A stretch of DNA of 54,429 bases from Alphaproteobacteria bacterium (lineage in GTDB: Bacteria; Pseudomonadota; Alphaproteobacteria; ATCC43930; CGMCC-115725): contig JAFAYW010000032.1 of the NCBI GenBank assembly GCA_019240125.1, forward strand, positions 1-54,429, given 5' to 3'. The position numbers were made by a program, and so were the translations under genes. Below are positions 7,188 to 16,177 of the stretch, one piece after another. A model generated the notes under the pieces. It searched no databases. It saw only the letters and a program-made list of their open reading frames with translations, and was not told where the DNA came from. Positions within the stretch are counted from its first letter, which is position 1. Each line of letters begins with the position of its first letter.

Positions 7188-9305
7188 TTGGGCACGTTAA
7201 GCCATATCTGGGCGCGAGGGCGCTTTTGGATCGCGAGGTGCCTCACGCCGCGTAGATGGTGGGGTGTGACGGGTCTGGTTGCGACCGCGGGAATTGCCAG
7301 CGGTTATTTCCTGTTGCCGCCGCCGATACTGACTAGGGCAGGCTATCTCTCCAGCGTCGTGCTGGCGCGAGACGGCTCGATCCTCCGCGGGTTCCTGGCA
7401 AGTGACGGTAGATGGCGGTTGCAAGCGGTGCGCGAGGCGGTAGACCCGCTGTACATCCGTATGCTTATCGCCGCCGAGGATCGGCACTTCGCGATTCATC
7501 CAGGGGTCGATCCGTTAGCGGCAATGCGCGCATTCAGCCAGTTGGCGCGAGGCGGGCATGTCGTATCCGGTGCCTCGACTTTGACCATGCAGGTGGTGCG
7601 CCTGCTTGAGCGCCGTCCCCGCACGCTGCCGGCCAAGCTGGCCGAAATGGGCGAGGCGCTAGCTTTGACACGTGATGCCGGTCGCGACCGAGTGCTCGGA
7701 CTCTATCTAACCCTGGCTCCCTTTGGCGGAAACCTCGAAGGCGTGCGCGCCGCGAGTCTCGCTTATCTTGGCAAGGAACCGCGCCGGCTGACCGCTGCCG
7801 AGGCCGCCCTACTCGTCGCCATTCCCCGCTCTCCTGAGCGGCTGCGGCCTGACCGCCATCCAGAAGCGGCGCAGCGGGCGCGAGATAGCGTGCTCACCCG
7901 CATGCATGCGGCCGGCATCATTACCGCCCCCGCGCTCGACGAAGCCCGTGCCGAGCCCGTCCCCAGCCGTCGCATTCCTCTTCCATTTCTGGCACCGCAT
8001 CTCGCCAAGCGGCTGCACGTCGCCGACATGTCAGCCGCTAACCTGCGAACAACAATCGACGCGGCGCTGCAGGTGCGTCTCGAAGGCTTGTTGCGACGCG
8101 AGTTGAGCCCGCTCGACGCGCAGGCCAGCCTCGCCGCGCTGGTCATCGACAACGCCTCGCGCGAGGTGCTTGCCTATGTCGGCAATGCCGATTTCACCAC
8201 GGCGGCACGTCGCGGCACCCTCGACATGGCGCAGGCGGTGCGTTCCCCCGGATCGACGCTGAAGCCGTTTATCTATGCAATGGCGTTCGATCGGCTGCTG
8301 ATTCACCCGCAGACGGTGCTCGACGATCGACCGCGCCAGTTTGGCGACTACGCGCCGGGTGATTTCGACGGCCAGTTCCAGGGGGAGGTCACCGCAACCG
8401 AGGCTCTACGATACTCACTCAACGTGCCCGCAGTGGCGGTGCTGGAACGCCTCGGCCCTGGACGCTTTATTGCCGCGCTGGAGTCTGCGGGCATACACCT
8501 GCGACTTCCGGGAAACGATGCCGAACCGGGACTGGCGATCGCGCTGGGGGGCGCCGGGATCACGCTTTACGACCTGGCTACCCTTTATGTCGGCTTATCG
8601 CATGGCGGCGAGGTGGCTCCGCTGCATGTCTTAGCCGCCGATGCGAAAACGCCGGGTACGACGATTTTCGGACCGGCGGCGGGCTGGTACGTCAATGACA
8701 TCCTGGCCGGTGCGCCGCCGCCGCCCGGGATGCTGCCGTCGGAGGTGCGCCACGGCCGCCAGCTGGCCTTCAAGACCGGGACCTCCTACGGCTTCCGCGA
8801 CGCGTGGGCGGTAGGATATGACCGGCAAGTCACGATCGCGGTCTGGGCCGGGCGCCCCGACGGTACGCCGCTGCCGGGCCGCAGCGGTCGGATTACGGCC
8901 GCCCCAGTGCTGTTCAAAGCAGCAGATCTTCTCGGGCCACCCGCGTCGCGGGGAGCGACCGAGCCGCCGCCGGGAGTCATGCGCGTCGCGCACCGTGACC
9001 TTCCGCCGGCGCTGCGCCGCCTCGATCCCGGCAAGCGCGAAACAGGCGGTAGCGACGATAGCGGCGGCCCGAAGATTCTCTACCCGCCAGACGGGGCGGT
9101 GGTCGCCTGGAACGGCGGCGGCATGTCACTCGAAGCGGCGGGCGGCAGTGCTCCATTGCACTGGCTGGTGGATGGCCGGCCGTTGCCGCAAACCCCACCG
9201 CACCGCCCGGTCTATTGGCAGCCGCGGGATGTCGGATTTGTGCGGTTAACGGTCATCGATGCCAAGGGGCGCAGCGCGCGGGCGACGGTGCGGCTGTCGC
9301 CGTGA
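7188..9305 (+). CDS. pbpC: penicillin-binding protein 1C
   Basis: A bifunctional peptidoglycan synthase of 705 residues. There is an N-terminal membrane anchor (about 25-45), then the transglycosylase domain with EDRHFAIHPG (about 97-106) and the STLTMQ motif, and then the transpeptidase domain with SPGSTLKPF (catalytic Ser near 355), a Y-SLN motif near 409 and KTGTS near 529. The tail (about 625-705) matches the PBP1C C-terminal beta domain. No ATG is available in frame before the transglycosylase domain; the start taken is a TTG at 7188 whose ribosome site (GGGG) is very close, so the exact start is uncertain. In enterobacteria pbpC pairs with an alpha-2-macroglobulin gene; none is present here. 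Confidence 0.93.
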   Translation: MGTLSHIWARGRFWIARCLTPRRWWGVTGLVATAGIASGYFLLPPPILTRAGYLSSVVLARDGSILRGFLASDGRWRLQAVREAVDPLYIRMLIAAEDRHFAIHPGVDPLAAMRAFSQLARGGHVVSGASTLTMQVVRLLERRPRTLPAKLAEMGEALALTRDAGRDRVLGLYLTLAPFGGNLEGVRAASLAYLGKEPRRLTAAEAALLVAIPRSPERLRPDRHPEAAQRARDSVLTRMHAAGIITAPALDEARAEPVPSRRIPLPFLAPHLAKRLHVADMSAANLRTTIDAALQVRLEGLLRRELSPLDAQASLAALVIDNASREVLAYVGNADFTTAARRGTLDMAQAVRSPGSTLKPFIYAMAFDRLLIHPQTVLDDRPRQFGDYAPGDFDGQFQGEVTATEALRYSLNVPAVAVLERLGPGRFIAALESAGIHLRLPGNDAEPGLAIALGGAGITLYDLATLYVGLSHGGEVAPLHVLAADAKTPGTTIFGPAAGWYVNDILAGAPPPPGMLPSEVRHGRQLAFKTGTSYGFRDAWAVGYDRQVTIAVWAGRPDGTPLPGRSGRITAAPVLFKAADLLGPPASRGATEPPPGVMRVAHRDLPPALRRLDPGKRETGGSDDSGGPKILYPPDGAVVAWNGGGMSLEAAGGSAPLHWLVDGRPLPQTPPHRPVYWQPRDVGFVRLTVIDAKGRSARATVRLSP

Positions 9306-9333
9306 CGCATCGCGGGCAAACCCTCTGCCTTTG

Positions 9334-10119
9334 TCAGGCCGCCTTTTTTAGAATGACCTGTACTTCGATGCACAAAGCCGGGAACGCGTCGCCAAGTCGC
9401 CGGTTGAGCTGCCACCACCAGCCATAATTTTCAAGAGGGCGCAGAAGGCCACCGGAAATGATGCGGAAGCCGCGCGCCTTGACCAGGGTTAGTCGGGGAT
9501 GACCGCGCAACAACCGGCGGAATGAGCTGAGCGAAAACGCCTGCTGGTGGCTGGCGCTTTCGGGATGGCCGATCAGTTTGCCAAAGCGCGGCACCAGATG
9601 TTTGCGCGCAAGATGCAGCGGGGGGATGAAAATCGGGACCCCGATAACCAGGATGCCGCCAGGCCGCACGACGCGTTCCAATGTCTTGAGCGCGGTGTCG
9701 AGCTTGTCGAGATGCTCGAGGACCTGTTCACATACCGCGACATCATAATGATCCGAGGCGATCTCGGGGTATCCCTGGGTCAGGTCGCCGGCGAAGAACT
9801 CGTCATACCTCTCGCGACGATAACGCACGTCATCAAAGATATCGGCTCCGGAAAAGCGGATATTGTCGAAATGCGGCTCGGCATCAAGCTGGCACAGCAA
9901 CGGTCCCCAGCCGCAGCCGACATCCAGAACCGATAGTGTCTTGCCTTGGGCGGCGGCGTCGCCGGCCCATTGGCTGATGTCCTGAGACAGCACAACGTAG
10001 CGCGCCAGGCGCAGCCGGAACCGTTCAGGCCGCTTCGGATCAAGCTTGAACTTCTCCTTGGGTATGTAGTGGCCGCGCAATCGAACGGCTGTATTCCGGG
10101 GATTCCCGGCATCGGGCAT
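9334..10119 (-). CDS. class I SAM-dependent methyltransferase (type 11-like)
   Basis: The 261-residue protein has the SAM-binding Rossmann core: LDVGCGWGPLL (about 64-74), the acidic end of strand 2 at GADIFDD, then VAVCEQVLEHLDKLD (about 127-141) and RPGGILVIGVP (about 152-162). The family methylates small molecules or lipids; sequence does not reveal the substrate. N-terminal residues are basic and include KEKFKLDPKRPERF. A short hairpin-like, T-rich stretch (GGCCGCCTTTTTTA reading plus strand) lies between its stop and the PBP1C stop, so both convergent genes may end there. It is divergent from the DUF952 gene across 93 bases. Confidence 0.88.
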   Translation of the reverse strand: MPDAGNPRNTAVRLRGHYIPKEKFKLDPKRPERFRLRLARYVVLSQDISQWAGDAAAQGKTLSVLDVGCGWGPLLCQLDAEPHFDNIRFSGADIFDDVRYRRERYDEFFAGDLTQGYPEIASDHYDVAVCEQVLEHLDKLDTALKTLERVVRPGGILVIGVPIFIPPLHLARKHLVPRFGKLIGHPESASHQQAFSLSSFRRLLRGHPRLTLVKARGFRIISGGLLRPLENYGWWWQLNRRLGDAFPALCIEVQVILKKAA

Positions 10120-10212
10120 GACTTGTCCTTATGTGCTTGTAATGGCGTCACTTTGCCGGCAACGCATTTGTTATCTGCTGTCCTTGAAGTCTGGTTCCGT
10201 TAGGCTGGCCGG

Positions 10213-10557
10213 ATGACACGCATGATCTATCATATGTGCCCGGCCGAGGCATGGGCTGAAGCGGTATCTGCTGGGCATTATGGCGGCACGGCGGACGATC
10301 GGCGCGATGGCTTCATCCATTTCTCGACCGCCGAAACGATCGTCGAAAGCGCGCGGCGGCATCGCGCCGGCCAAGCCGGATTGCTGCTGATCGTGGTGGA
10401 TGCTGATCGGCTGGCTGACCGACTGCGCTGGGAGGTATCGCGCGGCGGTGCTCTGTTCCCGCATCTCTACGGCCCGTTAGATCCGAGCGAGGCCGACAGC
10501 GCGCTGCCGTTACCGCTTGGCACTGATGGCGAGCACGTCTTTCCGGTATTGCGATAG
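10213..10557 (+). CDS. DUF952 domain protein
   Basis: This 114-residue protein matches the DUF952 family: IYHMCPAEAW near the start, DGFIHFSTAETI (about 36-47) and the central LLIVVDADRL strand, followed by FPHLYGPL. The fold is related to ADP-ribosyltransferase-like proteins, but no reaction is established for the family. It starts with ATG at 10213 with a weak ribosome site. The next gene begins 29 bases after its stop, so the two are probably cotranscribed. Confidence 0.9.
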   Translation: MTRMIYHMCPAEAWAEAVSAGHYGGTADDRRDGFIHFSTAETIVESARRHRAGQAGLLLIVVDADRLADRLRWEVSRGGALFPHLYGPLDPSEADSALPLPLGTDGEHVFPVLR

Positions 10558-10586
10558 GACACCCGACGTCTGGCCAGCGCCGCTGG

Positions 10587-11447
10587 GTGATGCGGTTTAT
10601 TCGCCTCGTCATGATCGTGGCACTTGGTACGGTGTGCAGCGTCTATAGCGTGATCTGCGTGCTGTTCGCGATCCACGTACAGGTGTTTGTCGCTACCGGC
10701 GGTGCTCCGGTGACGCCCGAGGCGGCCGGATTGCACGGGTTCACCGCGGTTAGTGTTCCGACCGATGACGGCGAGAGGCTGAGCGGCTGGTGGTCGCCGC
10801 CACGGCCTGGACGTGGCGCGGTATTGCTGCTGTTGGGCAATGGCGGCGTCGATCTGTCGGTGATGGCGCCGGTGCTGGCCGATCTCGCGGCGCGCGGGCT
10901 GGGTGCCCTGGGGGTCGAATACCGCGGCAATAGAGGCTCGACTGGAGTGCCAAGCGAGGCCGGTGTCTACGCCGACGCACGCGGCGCCTATGATTTTATC
11001 GCGCGGGTGGAGCCTGGCGCAGGAATCGCCGTGTTCGGCGGCAGTTTTGGTTCCGGCGTGGCGGTGCAACTGGCGTGCGAACGGCCGGTCGCCGGGCTGG
11101 TGCTGGACTCCGCCTACAGCTCAATTCTCAGCCTGCTCGACAAGCCCGGCGCATTTCCGCTGCCCTATCGCCTTTTACTTGGCGATCCGCTCGATTCCAT
11201 CAGCAAGATCGGCAAGGTGAAGGCGCCGCTGATGATCGTGGCCGGCACCGCTGACGACCGTATTCCCCTGTCAGAGCCACGCCGGCTCTATGCCGCCGCG
11301 AATGAGCCGAAGACGCTGATCGAAGTCGACGGGGCAGGCCACGGCGGCGCCTACCAGGCTGGAGCGCGTGAGCGGGTTCTGGCGGCGCTGGATCGATGGA
11401 CGGCCGGCGCTCCCGCCAACGCCGAGCGCCCGCAAACAAGCCCTTGA
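10587..11447 (+). CDS. membrane-anchored alpha/beta hydrolase
   Basis: A 286-residue serine hydrolase with an N-terminal hydrophobic segment (about 5-37), which is a signal anchor or uncleaved signal. The catalytic set is visible: nucleophile in GGSFGSG (about 150-156), Asp in GTADDRIP (about 219-226) and His in GAGHGG (about 250-255). The oxyanion region is LLLLGNGGVDL. It resembles the YfhR/FrsA-like group of esterases and peptidases; the substrate is unknown. GTG at 10587 is followed directly by ATG at 10590, and either could be the start. Confidence 0.88.
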   Translation: MMRFIRLVMIVALGTVCSVYSVICVLFAIHVQVFVATGGAPVTPEAAGLHGFTAVSVPTDDGERLSGWWSPPRPGRGAVLLLLGNGGVDLSVMAPVLADLAARGLGALGVEYRGNRGSTGVPSEAGVYADARGAYDFIARVEPGAGIAVFGGSFGSGVAVQLACERPVAGLVLDSAYSSILSLLDKPGAFPLPYRLLLGDPLDSISKIGKVKAPLMIVAGTADDRIPLSEPRRLYAAANEPKTLIEVDGAGHGGAYQAGARERVLAALDRWTAGAPANAERPQTSP

Positions 11448-11505
11448 ACCGGTTTGACTGATCGGGCCAAGTGGCGTGCCCAGCGTTATTCTGACGGAGT
11501 TGGAC

Positions 11506-13587
11506 GTGGCTGGTTCCGCGACATTTCAGACGCGCCTCTCCGCCGATGTCGGCGGCACCTTTACCGATGTCGCGGTATTCGACGAGGCGAGCGGCGGCTT
11601 GCGGCTGGGTAAGACGCTGACGACGCCGCGCCGCTTGGTCGATGGCATTGCCGGCGGGGTCGACAAGGCGGGTTCGTCATTTGCCGCCGCGCAACTCTTC
11701 CTCCACGGCACGACCGTCGCGATCAACACGATCCTGGAGCGCAGCGGGTCGCGCGCCGTGCTGATCACCACGCAGGGGTTTCGCGACATCTACGAGATCG
11801 GCCGGGTCAACCGGCCGGAAAGCTACAATTTGTTCTTCCAGAAGCATGTGCCGCTGATTGAGCGCGCCTGCCGCTACGAAATCCGCGAGCGTATGGATGC
11901 CGAGGGCAGGGTGCTGATCCCGCTGGACGAGGCGCAATTGCGCGACGTGCTCGCCCAGGCGGTGGATGGCGGCGTCGAGGCGGTTGCGATTCTGTTTCTG
12001 CACTCCTACCGCAACCCCGCGCATGAGCGGCGTGCCAAGGAGATCGCCGAGGCGGCATGTCCGGGGCTGTTCGTCACCGCATCGCACGAGCTGTCGCAGG
12101 AATATCGCGAGTACGAACGCACCTCGACGGTCGCGGCCAACGCTTATGTAGGGCCGCGTGTGCGGCGTTATCTCAGTGAGATGCGCTCGCATCTCGGCGA
12201 GGCGGGGTTTGCCGGGGATTTCTTTATCGTGCAGTCCTCGGGTGGCTTATTCGATGTGGAGGATGCGCAGCGCTCGTGCATTCGCATGCTCGAATCGGGT
12301 CCGGCCGCCGGGGTGATCGGGACCAAGGCGCTGTGCGACGCGGCGGGCCTCGCCAATGCTATCGCCTTCGACATGGGCGGCACGACCGCCAAGGCCGGCG
12401 TCATCCACCAGGGCAAGGTGCTGATGACCGGCTTGGCGATGATGGGCGGCTACGCCAGTGGGCTGCCGGTGCAGATGCCGATGATCGACATCCAGGAGGT
12501 CGGCACTGGCGGCGGCAGCATCGCGCGCGTCGAGGCGGGCGGCGGGTTGCGGGTAGGGCCGGAAAGCGCCGGCGCCGAGCCGGGGCCGGTTTGCTACGGG
12601 CTCGGCGGCCATGAGCCGACCATCACCGATGCCAATCTGCTGCTCGGCCGGCTCGGCGCCGACCGGTTTCTCGGCGGCGAGATGCGGCTCGACCTGGGTG
12701 CTGCCGAGCGCGCATTGCACGACCGGGTTGCTGCGCCTCTGGGTCTCGGCGTGACGGAGGCGGCCGATGGCATCCTGCGTATCGCGACGACGAAGATGTC
12801 GCATGTGGTGCGCTGGGTCACCACCGAGCGCGGTCTCGACGCGGCGGACTTCGCGCTTGTCGCTTATGGCGGCGCGGGCCCCTTGCATGCTGCGATGATC
12901 GCCCGCGATTTGCGCATTGCCCGTGTCGTGATCCCGCCGGCCCCGGGGCATTTCTCGGCTTTTGGCATGCTGGTGTCGGATCTGCGCCGTGATTTCGTCA
13001 GCACCTGGTTCACGCCTTTGGCAGCGGCCTCGTTCGCGACGATGGGGGAGCTGTACCGCACGATGGAGCAGCAGGGGCGCGAAGCGGTGGCGCGCAGCGG
13101 CATCGTGCCGGCGGAGATCAGCGTCAGCCGCGCCGCCGACATGCGCTATGTGGGCCAGGAACACGCCGTCACGGTGGAGTTGCCGCTTGATTTGTTTACC
13201 AACGAAGACCGTGCTGGGATCAAGTGCCGCTTTGACGCGATCCATGAGATTCGGTACGGCCATTCCGCCGAAGCCGAGCCTGCCGAAATCGTCAGCCTGC
13301 GCAGCGCCGTCACCGGTCAGTTGCACAAGCCACCCTTCGACCGCATCGCCAGCGGCAGCACGGCGCCTTCGGCCGCCGCGGCCCATGGCAGCCGCCCGGT
13401 GTACTTCACGGCGCAACAGGGGTTTGTCCAGACGCCGATCTATCGCCGGCCGGAATTGCTCGCGGACAATCGCATTGTCGGGCCCGCACTGGTTGAAGAG
13501 CATGCCTCGACCACGGTCATCTACCCCGGCGACGTGCTAACCGTGGACGAACTCGGTAACCTCATCATCGATATTGCCCGCAGCTAG
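11506..13587 (+). CDS. hyuA: hydantoinase/oxoprolinase A subunit
   Basis: The ATPase subunit of the hydantoinase A/5-oxoprolinase family, which opens a cyclic amide (N-methylhydantoin, hydantoin or 5-oxoproline) using ATP. The ASKHA phosphate-1 motif DVGGTFTDV is near the N terminus; HGTTVAINTILER, ATSHEL-type and FDMGGTTAKAG motifs follow, then GTGGGSIA and AYGGAGPLHA. A GTG at 11506 with GGAG six bases ahead is the best start; an upstream GTG at 11476 would add ten residues. Its usual partner, hyuB, is not next to it but 2.6 kb downstream, with a symporter and a binding protein between. The neighbours favour glutamate-yielding 5-oxoproline as substrate, which is an inference. Confidence 0.93.
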   Translation: MAGSATFQTRLSADVGGTFTDVAVFDEASGGLRLGKTLTTPRRLVDGIAGGVDKAGSSFAAAQLFLHGTTVAINTILERSGSRAVLITTQGFRDIYEIGRVNRPESYNLFFQKHVPLIERACRYEIRERMDAEGRVLIPLDEAQLRDVLAQAVDGGVEAVAILFLHSYRNPAHERRAKEIAEAACPGLFVTASHELSQEYREYERTSTVAANAYVGPRVRRYLSEMRSHLGEAGFAGDFFIVQSSGGLFDVEDAQRSCIRMLESGPAAGVIGTKALCDAAGLANAIAFDMGGTTAKAGVIHQGKVLMTGLAMMGGYASGLPVQMPMIDIQEVGTGGGSIARVEAGGGLRVGPESAGAEPGPVCYGLGGHEPTITDANLLLGRLGADRFLGGEMRLDLGAAERALHDRVAAPLGLGVTEAADGILRIATTKMSHVVRWVTTERGLDAADFALVAYGGAGPLHAAMIARDLRIARVVIPPAPGHFSAFGMLVSDLRRDFVSTWFTPLAAASFATMGELYRTMEQQGREAVARSGIVPAEISVSRAADMRYVGQEHAVTVELPLDLFTNEDRAGIKCRFDAIHEIRYGHSAEAEPAEIVSLRSAVTGQLHKPPFDRIASGSTAPSAAAAHGSRPVYFTAQQGFVQTPIYRRPELLADNRIVGPALVEEHASTTVIYPGDVLTVDELGNLIIDIARS

Positions 13588-13762
13588 GCACAAAAAGCCT
13601 TCACTCCCACTGAGTCTGCGCGTGCATCAGGTGCAGCAGTAAACCCACTGATTGTCATAGCAGTGCCGCAATACTCGCTTTCGGACAAGAAGTGCGGCAT
13701 CGTTGTTGCGTCTCTCGCTGACCTGCCAAGCGTGTCGCGGTCGCGGCCGGAAGAGGAGAACG

Positions 13763-15031
13763 ATGAACCGGAACTTCATATACGTGATGGTCGGGCTCGT
13801 GCTCGGCATCATCCTCGGAACGGCCAGCTATTACTCCTTCCCCGACAAGGCAACAGCTGCCGACGTCGCCAGGTACATGTCGCTGGTCAGCGCGGTTTTC
13901 CTCAAGCTGATCAAGATGATTATTGGTCCGCTGGTGTTGTCGACCCTGATTGTCGGCATCGGCCATATGGGCGACGCCGCGACGGTCGGCCGCGTCGGCG
14001 CCAAGACGATGGCCTGGTTTGTCAGCGCGTCGATTATCTCACTGCTGCTCGGGCTGACCATGGTTGACCTGCTGCAGCCAGGCGTCGGGATCGTGATCGC
14101 CGATCAGGGTGGTAATACCGCCAATCTCGCGACCGGCGCGTTTACGGTCGATAATTTTATCGACCATCTCGTGCCGACATCGATCTTCAAGTCGCTTGCC
14201 GAGGGTGAAATCCTTCAGATCGTCGTATTTTCGCTGTTTGCCGGCGTCGCGATCATGGCGCTTGGGGAACGGGGCAAGCCGCTGCTGGAATTCGCGGATA
14301 ATGCCGCGCACATGATGCTGGTCATCACCGGCTATGTAATGAAGATGGCGCCCATCGCGGTCTGCGCTTCAGTCGCGTCGGTCATTACCAAGTCGGGCCC
14401 AGGTATCCTTTTGAATTTCGCCAAGTTCCTCGGCGGCTTCTACCTGACGCTCCTGGTGTTGTGGGGCATCCTGATCGTCGTCGGTTTCCTGGTAATCGGG
14501 CCGCGTATGATGGATCTCGTGCGCCGGATGCGTGAGCCGTTCCTGCTCGCCTTCTCGACCGCGAGCTCAGAGGCGTCGTACCCGAAAATCCTCGAGCAGC
14601 TTGAGCGTTTCGGTGTCTCGAAGCGCATCGCCAGCTTTGTCCTGCCGCTCGGCTATTCGTTCAACCTCGATGGGACAATGGCCTACACGACCTTTGCGTC
14701 GATCTTTATCGCGCAGGCCTACGGCATCGACATGCCTTTATCGAAACAATTGACGATGGCGGCCGTGCTGATGATTACGTCAAAGGGTGTGGCCGGCGTG
14801 CCGCGTGCCTCGCTCGTCGTAATCCTGGCGACCTTGAAGCAGTTCGGTATCCCCGAGGCGGGACTTTTCCTGATCCTCGGCATCGACCAGTTTCTCGATA
14901 TGGGCCGCAGCGCCACCAACGTGATCGGAAATTCGCTTGCCGCCTCGGCGGTCGCGAAGTTCGAGAAGGATCTCGGACCGGCCGTCGATAACGAGGCGTC
15001 GGGCGCCACGCCGCAAGCGGCGGCCGCCTGA
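13763..15031 (+). CDS. dicarboxylate/amino acid:cation symporter (DAACS family)
   Basis: A 422-residue inner-membrane carrier of the GltP/DctA family, importing glutamate, aspartate or C4-dicarboxylates with Na+ or H+. Marks seen are the serine-rich hairpin loop STASSEASYP, the NLDGT motif of transmembrane 7 and DQFLDMGRSATNVIGN of transmembrane 8. The Arg that binds the substrate side-chain carboxylate in GltPh is kept, which supports an acidic substrate. The Asp that ends the GltPh motif (NVTGD) is Asn here, as in DctA, so coupling-ion use may resemble DctA. The ATG at 13763 follows AAGAGGAG. It sits 18 bases before a binding-protein gene, both between hyuA and hyuB. Confidence 0.93.
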   Translation: MNRNFIYVMVGLVLGIILGTASYYSFPDKATAADVARYMSLVSAVFLKLIKMIIGPLVLSTLIVGIGHMGDAATVGRVGAKTMAWFVSASIISLLLGLTMVDLLQPGVGIVIADQGGNTANLATGAFTVDNFIDHLVPTSIFKSLAEGEILQIVVFSLFAGVAIMALGERGKPLLEFADNAAHMMLVITGYVMKMAPIAVCASVASVITKSGPGILLNFAKFLGGFYLTLLVLWGILIVVGFLVIGPRMMDLVRRMREPFLLAFSTASSEASYPKILEQLERFGVSKRIASFVLPLGYSFNLDGTMAYTTFASIFIAQAYGIDMPLSKQLTMAAVLMITSKGVAGVPRASLVVILATLKQFGIPEAGLFLILGIDQFLDMGRSATNVIGNSLAASAVAKFEKDLGPAVDNEASGATPQAAAA

Positions 15032-15048
15032 TCGGGCGGGCGACGCTC

Positions 15049-16014
15049 ATGCAAACCGGCGTGCTCACCCGCCGTCTCGCCAGTCTTCTCCTAGGCGCTG
15101 CCTTGCTGGTCGGGTGCCTGCGTCCCGTCATGGCTGAGGATACGATTGGGAACGACAACACGGCGCCTCCCGCTGTCGCGAATGTGCCGGATATCTTGAC
15201 CGGCACGTTGAAGAAAGTGCGCGACAGCGGAGCCGTCACGATCGGCTACCGCGAGGCGTCGTTCCCCTTCTCGTTTGTGCGGCAGGGCGGCGCGCCGATT
15301 GGTTACTCGATCGATCTGTGCCTCGGCATCATCGACGAGATGCGCCGCGAACTGAGCGGCGCCCCAATCGCGGTCAAGTATCAGGCTGTCACGGCCGACA
15401 CCCGCATGGATGCCGTGACAAGCGGCAAGATTGATCTCGAATGCGGCTCTACGACCAGCAACCTCGAGCGCCAGAAAAGCGTCGGATTCTCGCCGATCAT
15501 CTTCGTTGCTGGCACCAAGCTGCTGGTGAAGCGCAGTTCGGGCATCGCCTCGTATCAGGACCTCCCCGGTAAGACTTTGGTGGTGACGAGCGGTACGACC
15601 AACGAAACCGCGATGCGGGCGCTCAACGACAAATACAAGCTCGGCATTACGATCCAGTCAGCCAAAGACCATCAGGAATCGTACGACATGCTGATGTCCG
15701 GCAAGGCCGATGCGTTCGCGACGGACGACGTGCTGCTTGCCGGCTTCGTCGCCGCGAACAAGGCGCAGGACAAGCTGGCTGTGGTGGGCGATTTCATCAC
15801 CTATGAGCCGTATGGCGTAATGTTCCGCAAAAACGACCCGCAAATGGGCGAACTGGTGCAAAACGCGTTCACCGCGATGGCCCAGACCGGCACCTTTATG
15901 GCCGATTACCGCAAGTGGTTTCTGGAGCCGACACCGACGGGTGAATTCCTCAACCTGCCGCTGTCGCTGCAGCTCACCGAGACATTGCGGTCGCTGGGAA
16001 CGGATCGGTTTTAA
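15049..16014 (+). CDS. GltI-like glutamate/aspartate-binding periplasmic protein
   Basis: A 321-residue family 3 solute-binding protein. A signal peptide ends around LRPVMA (about residue 29); a Cys at about 23 could also make a lipobox. Strong resemblance to E. coli GltI is visible in DLECGSTTSNLERQK, FVAGTKLLVK, VVTSGTTNETAMRAL, SAKDHQESY and ATDDVLLAG, the segments that line the glutamate/aspartate site. The ABC permease and ATPase that normally accompany it are absent. Instead it follows the DAACS symporter by 18 bases, so it may feed a remote ABC transporter, act as a sensor ligand-binding protein, or present ligand to the symporter. Only the first is established for the family. Confidence 0.92.
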   Translation: MQTGVLTRRLASLLLGAALLVGCLRPVMAEDTIGNDNTAPPAVANVPDILTGTLKKVRDSGAVTIGYREASFPFSFVRQGGAPIGYSIDLCLGIIDEMRRELSGAPIAVKYQAVTADTRMDAVTSGKIDLECGSTTSNLERQKSVGFSPIIFVAGTKLLVKRSSGIASYQDLPGKTLVVTSGTTNETAMRALNDKYKLGITIQSAKDHQESYDMLMSGKADAFATDDVLLAGFVAANKAQDKLAVVGDFITYEPYGVMFRKNDPQMGELVQNAFTAMAQTGTFMADYRKWFLEPTPTGEFLNLPLSLQLTETLRSLGTDRF

Positions 16015-16177
16015 GTCGTCGTCCATGCCTCCGCATCGACGAAAGCAGGCACGACAGCGAGGAAAGCCGACTGCTCCTTAAGATCACCGAGCCTCGGCGG
16101 CAGTCCACTCATGCTCTCGGCGGAAGCCGGCATGAAGCGCTATGCTGTCACTGTGAAGGCGGAGCGGTAAGTTCAGC

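Noticed and set aside
12247-13503. 418-codon minus-strand open frame inside hyuA
   Set aside because: It lies wholly antisense to hyuA, has no ribosome site and has the Arg/His/Asp-rich composition typical of GC-rich shadow frames.
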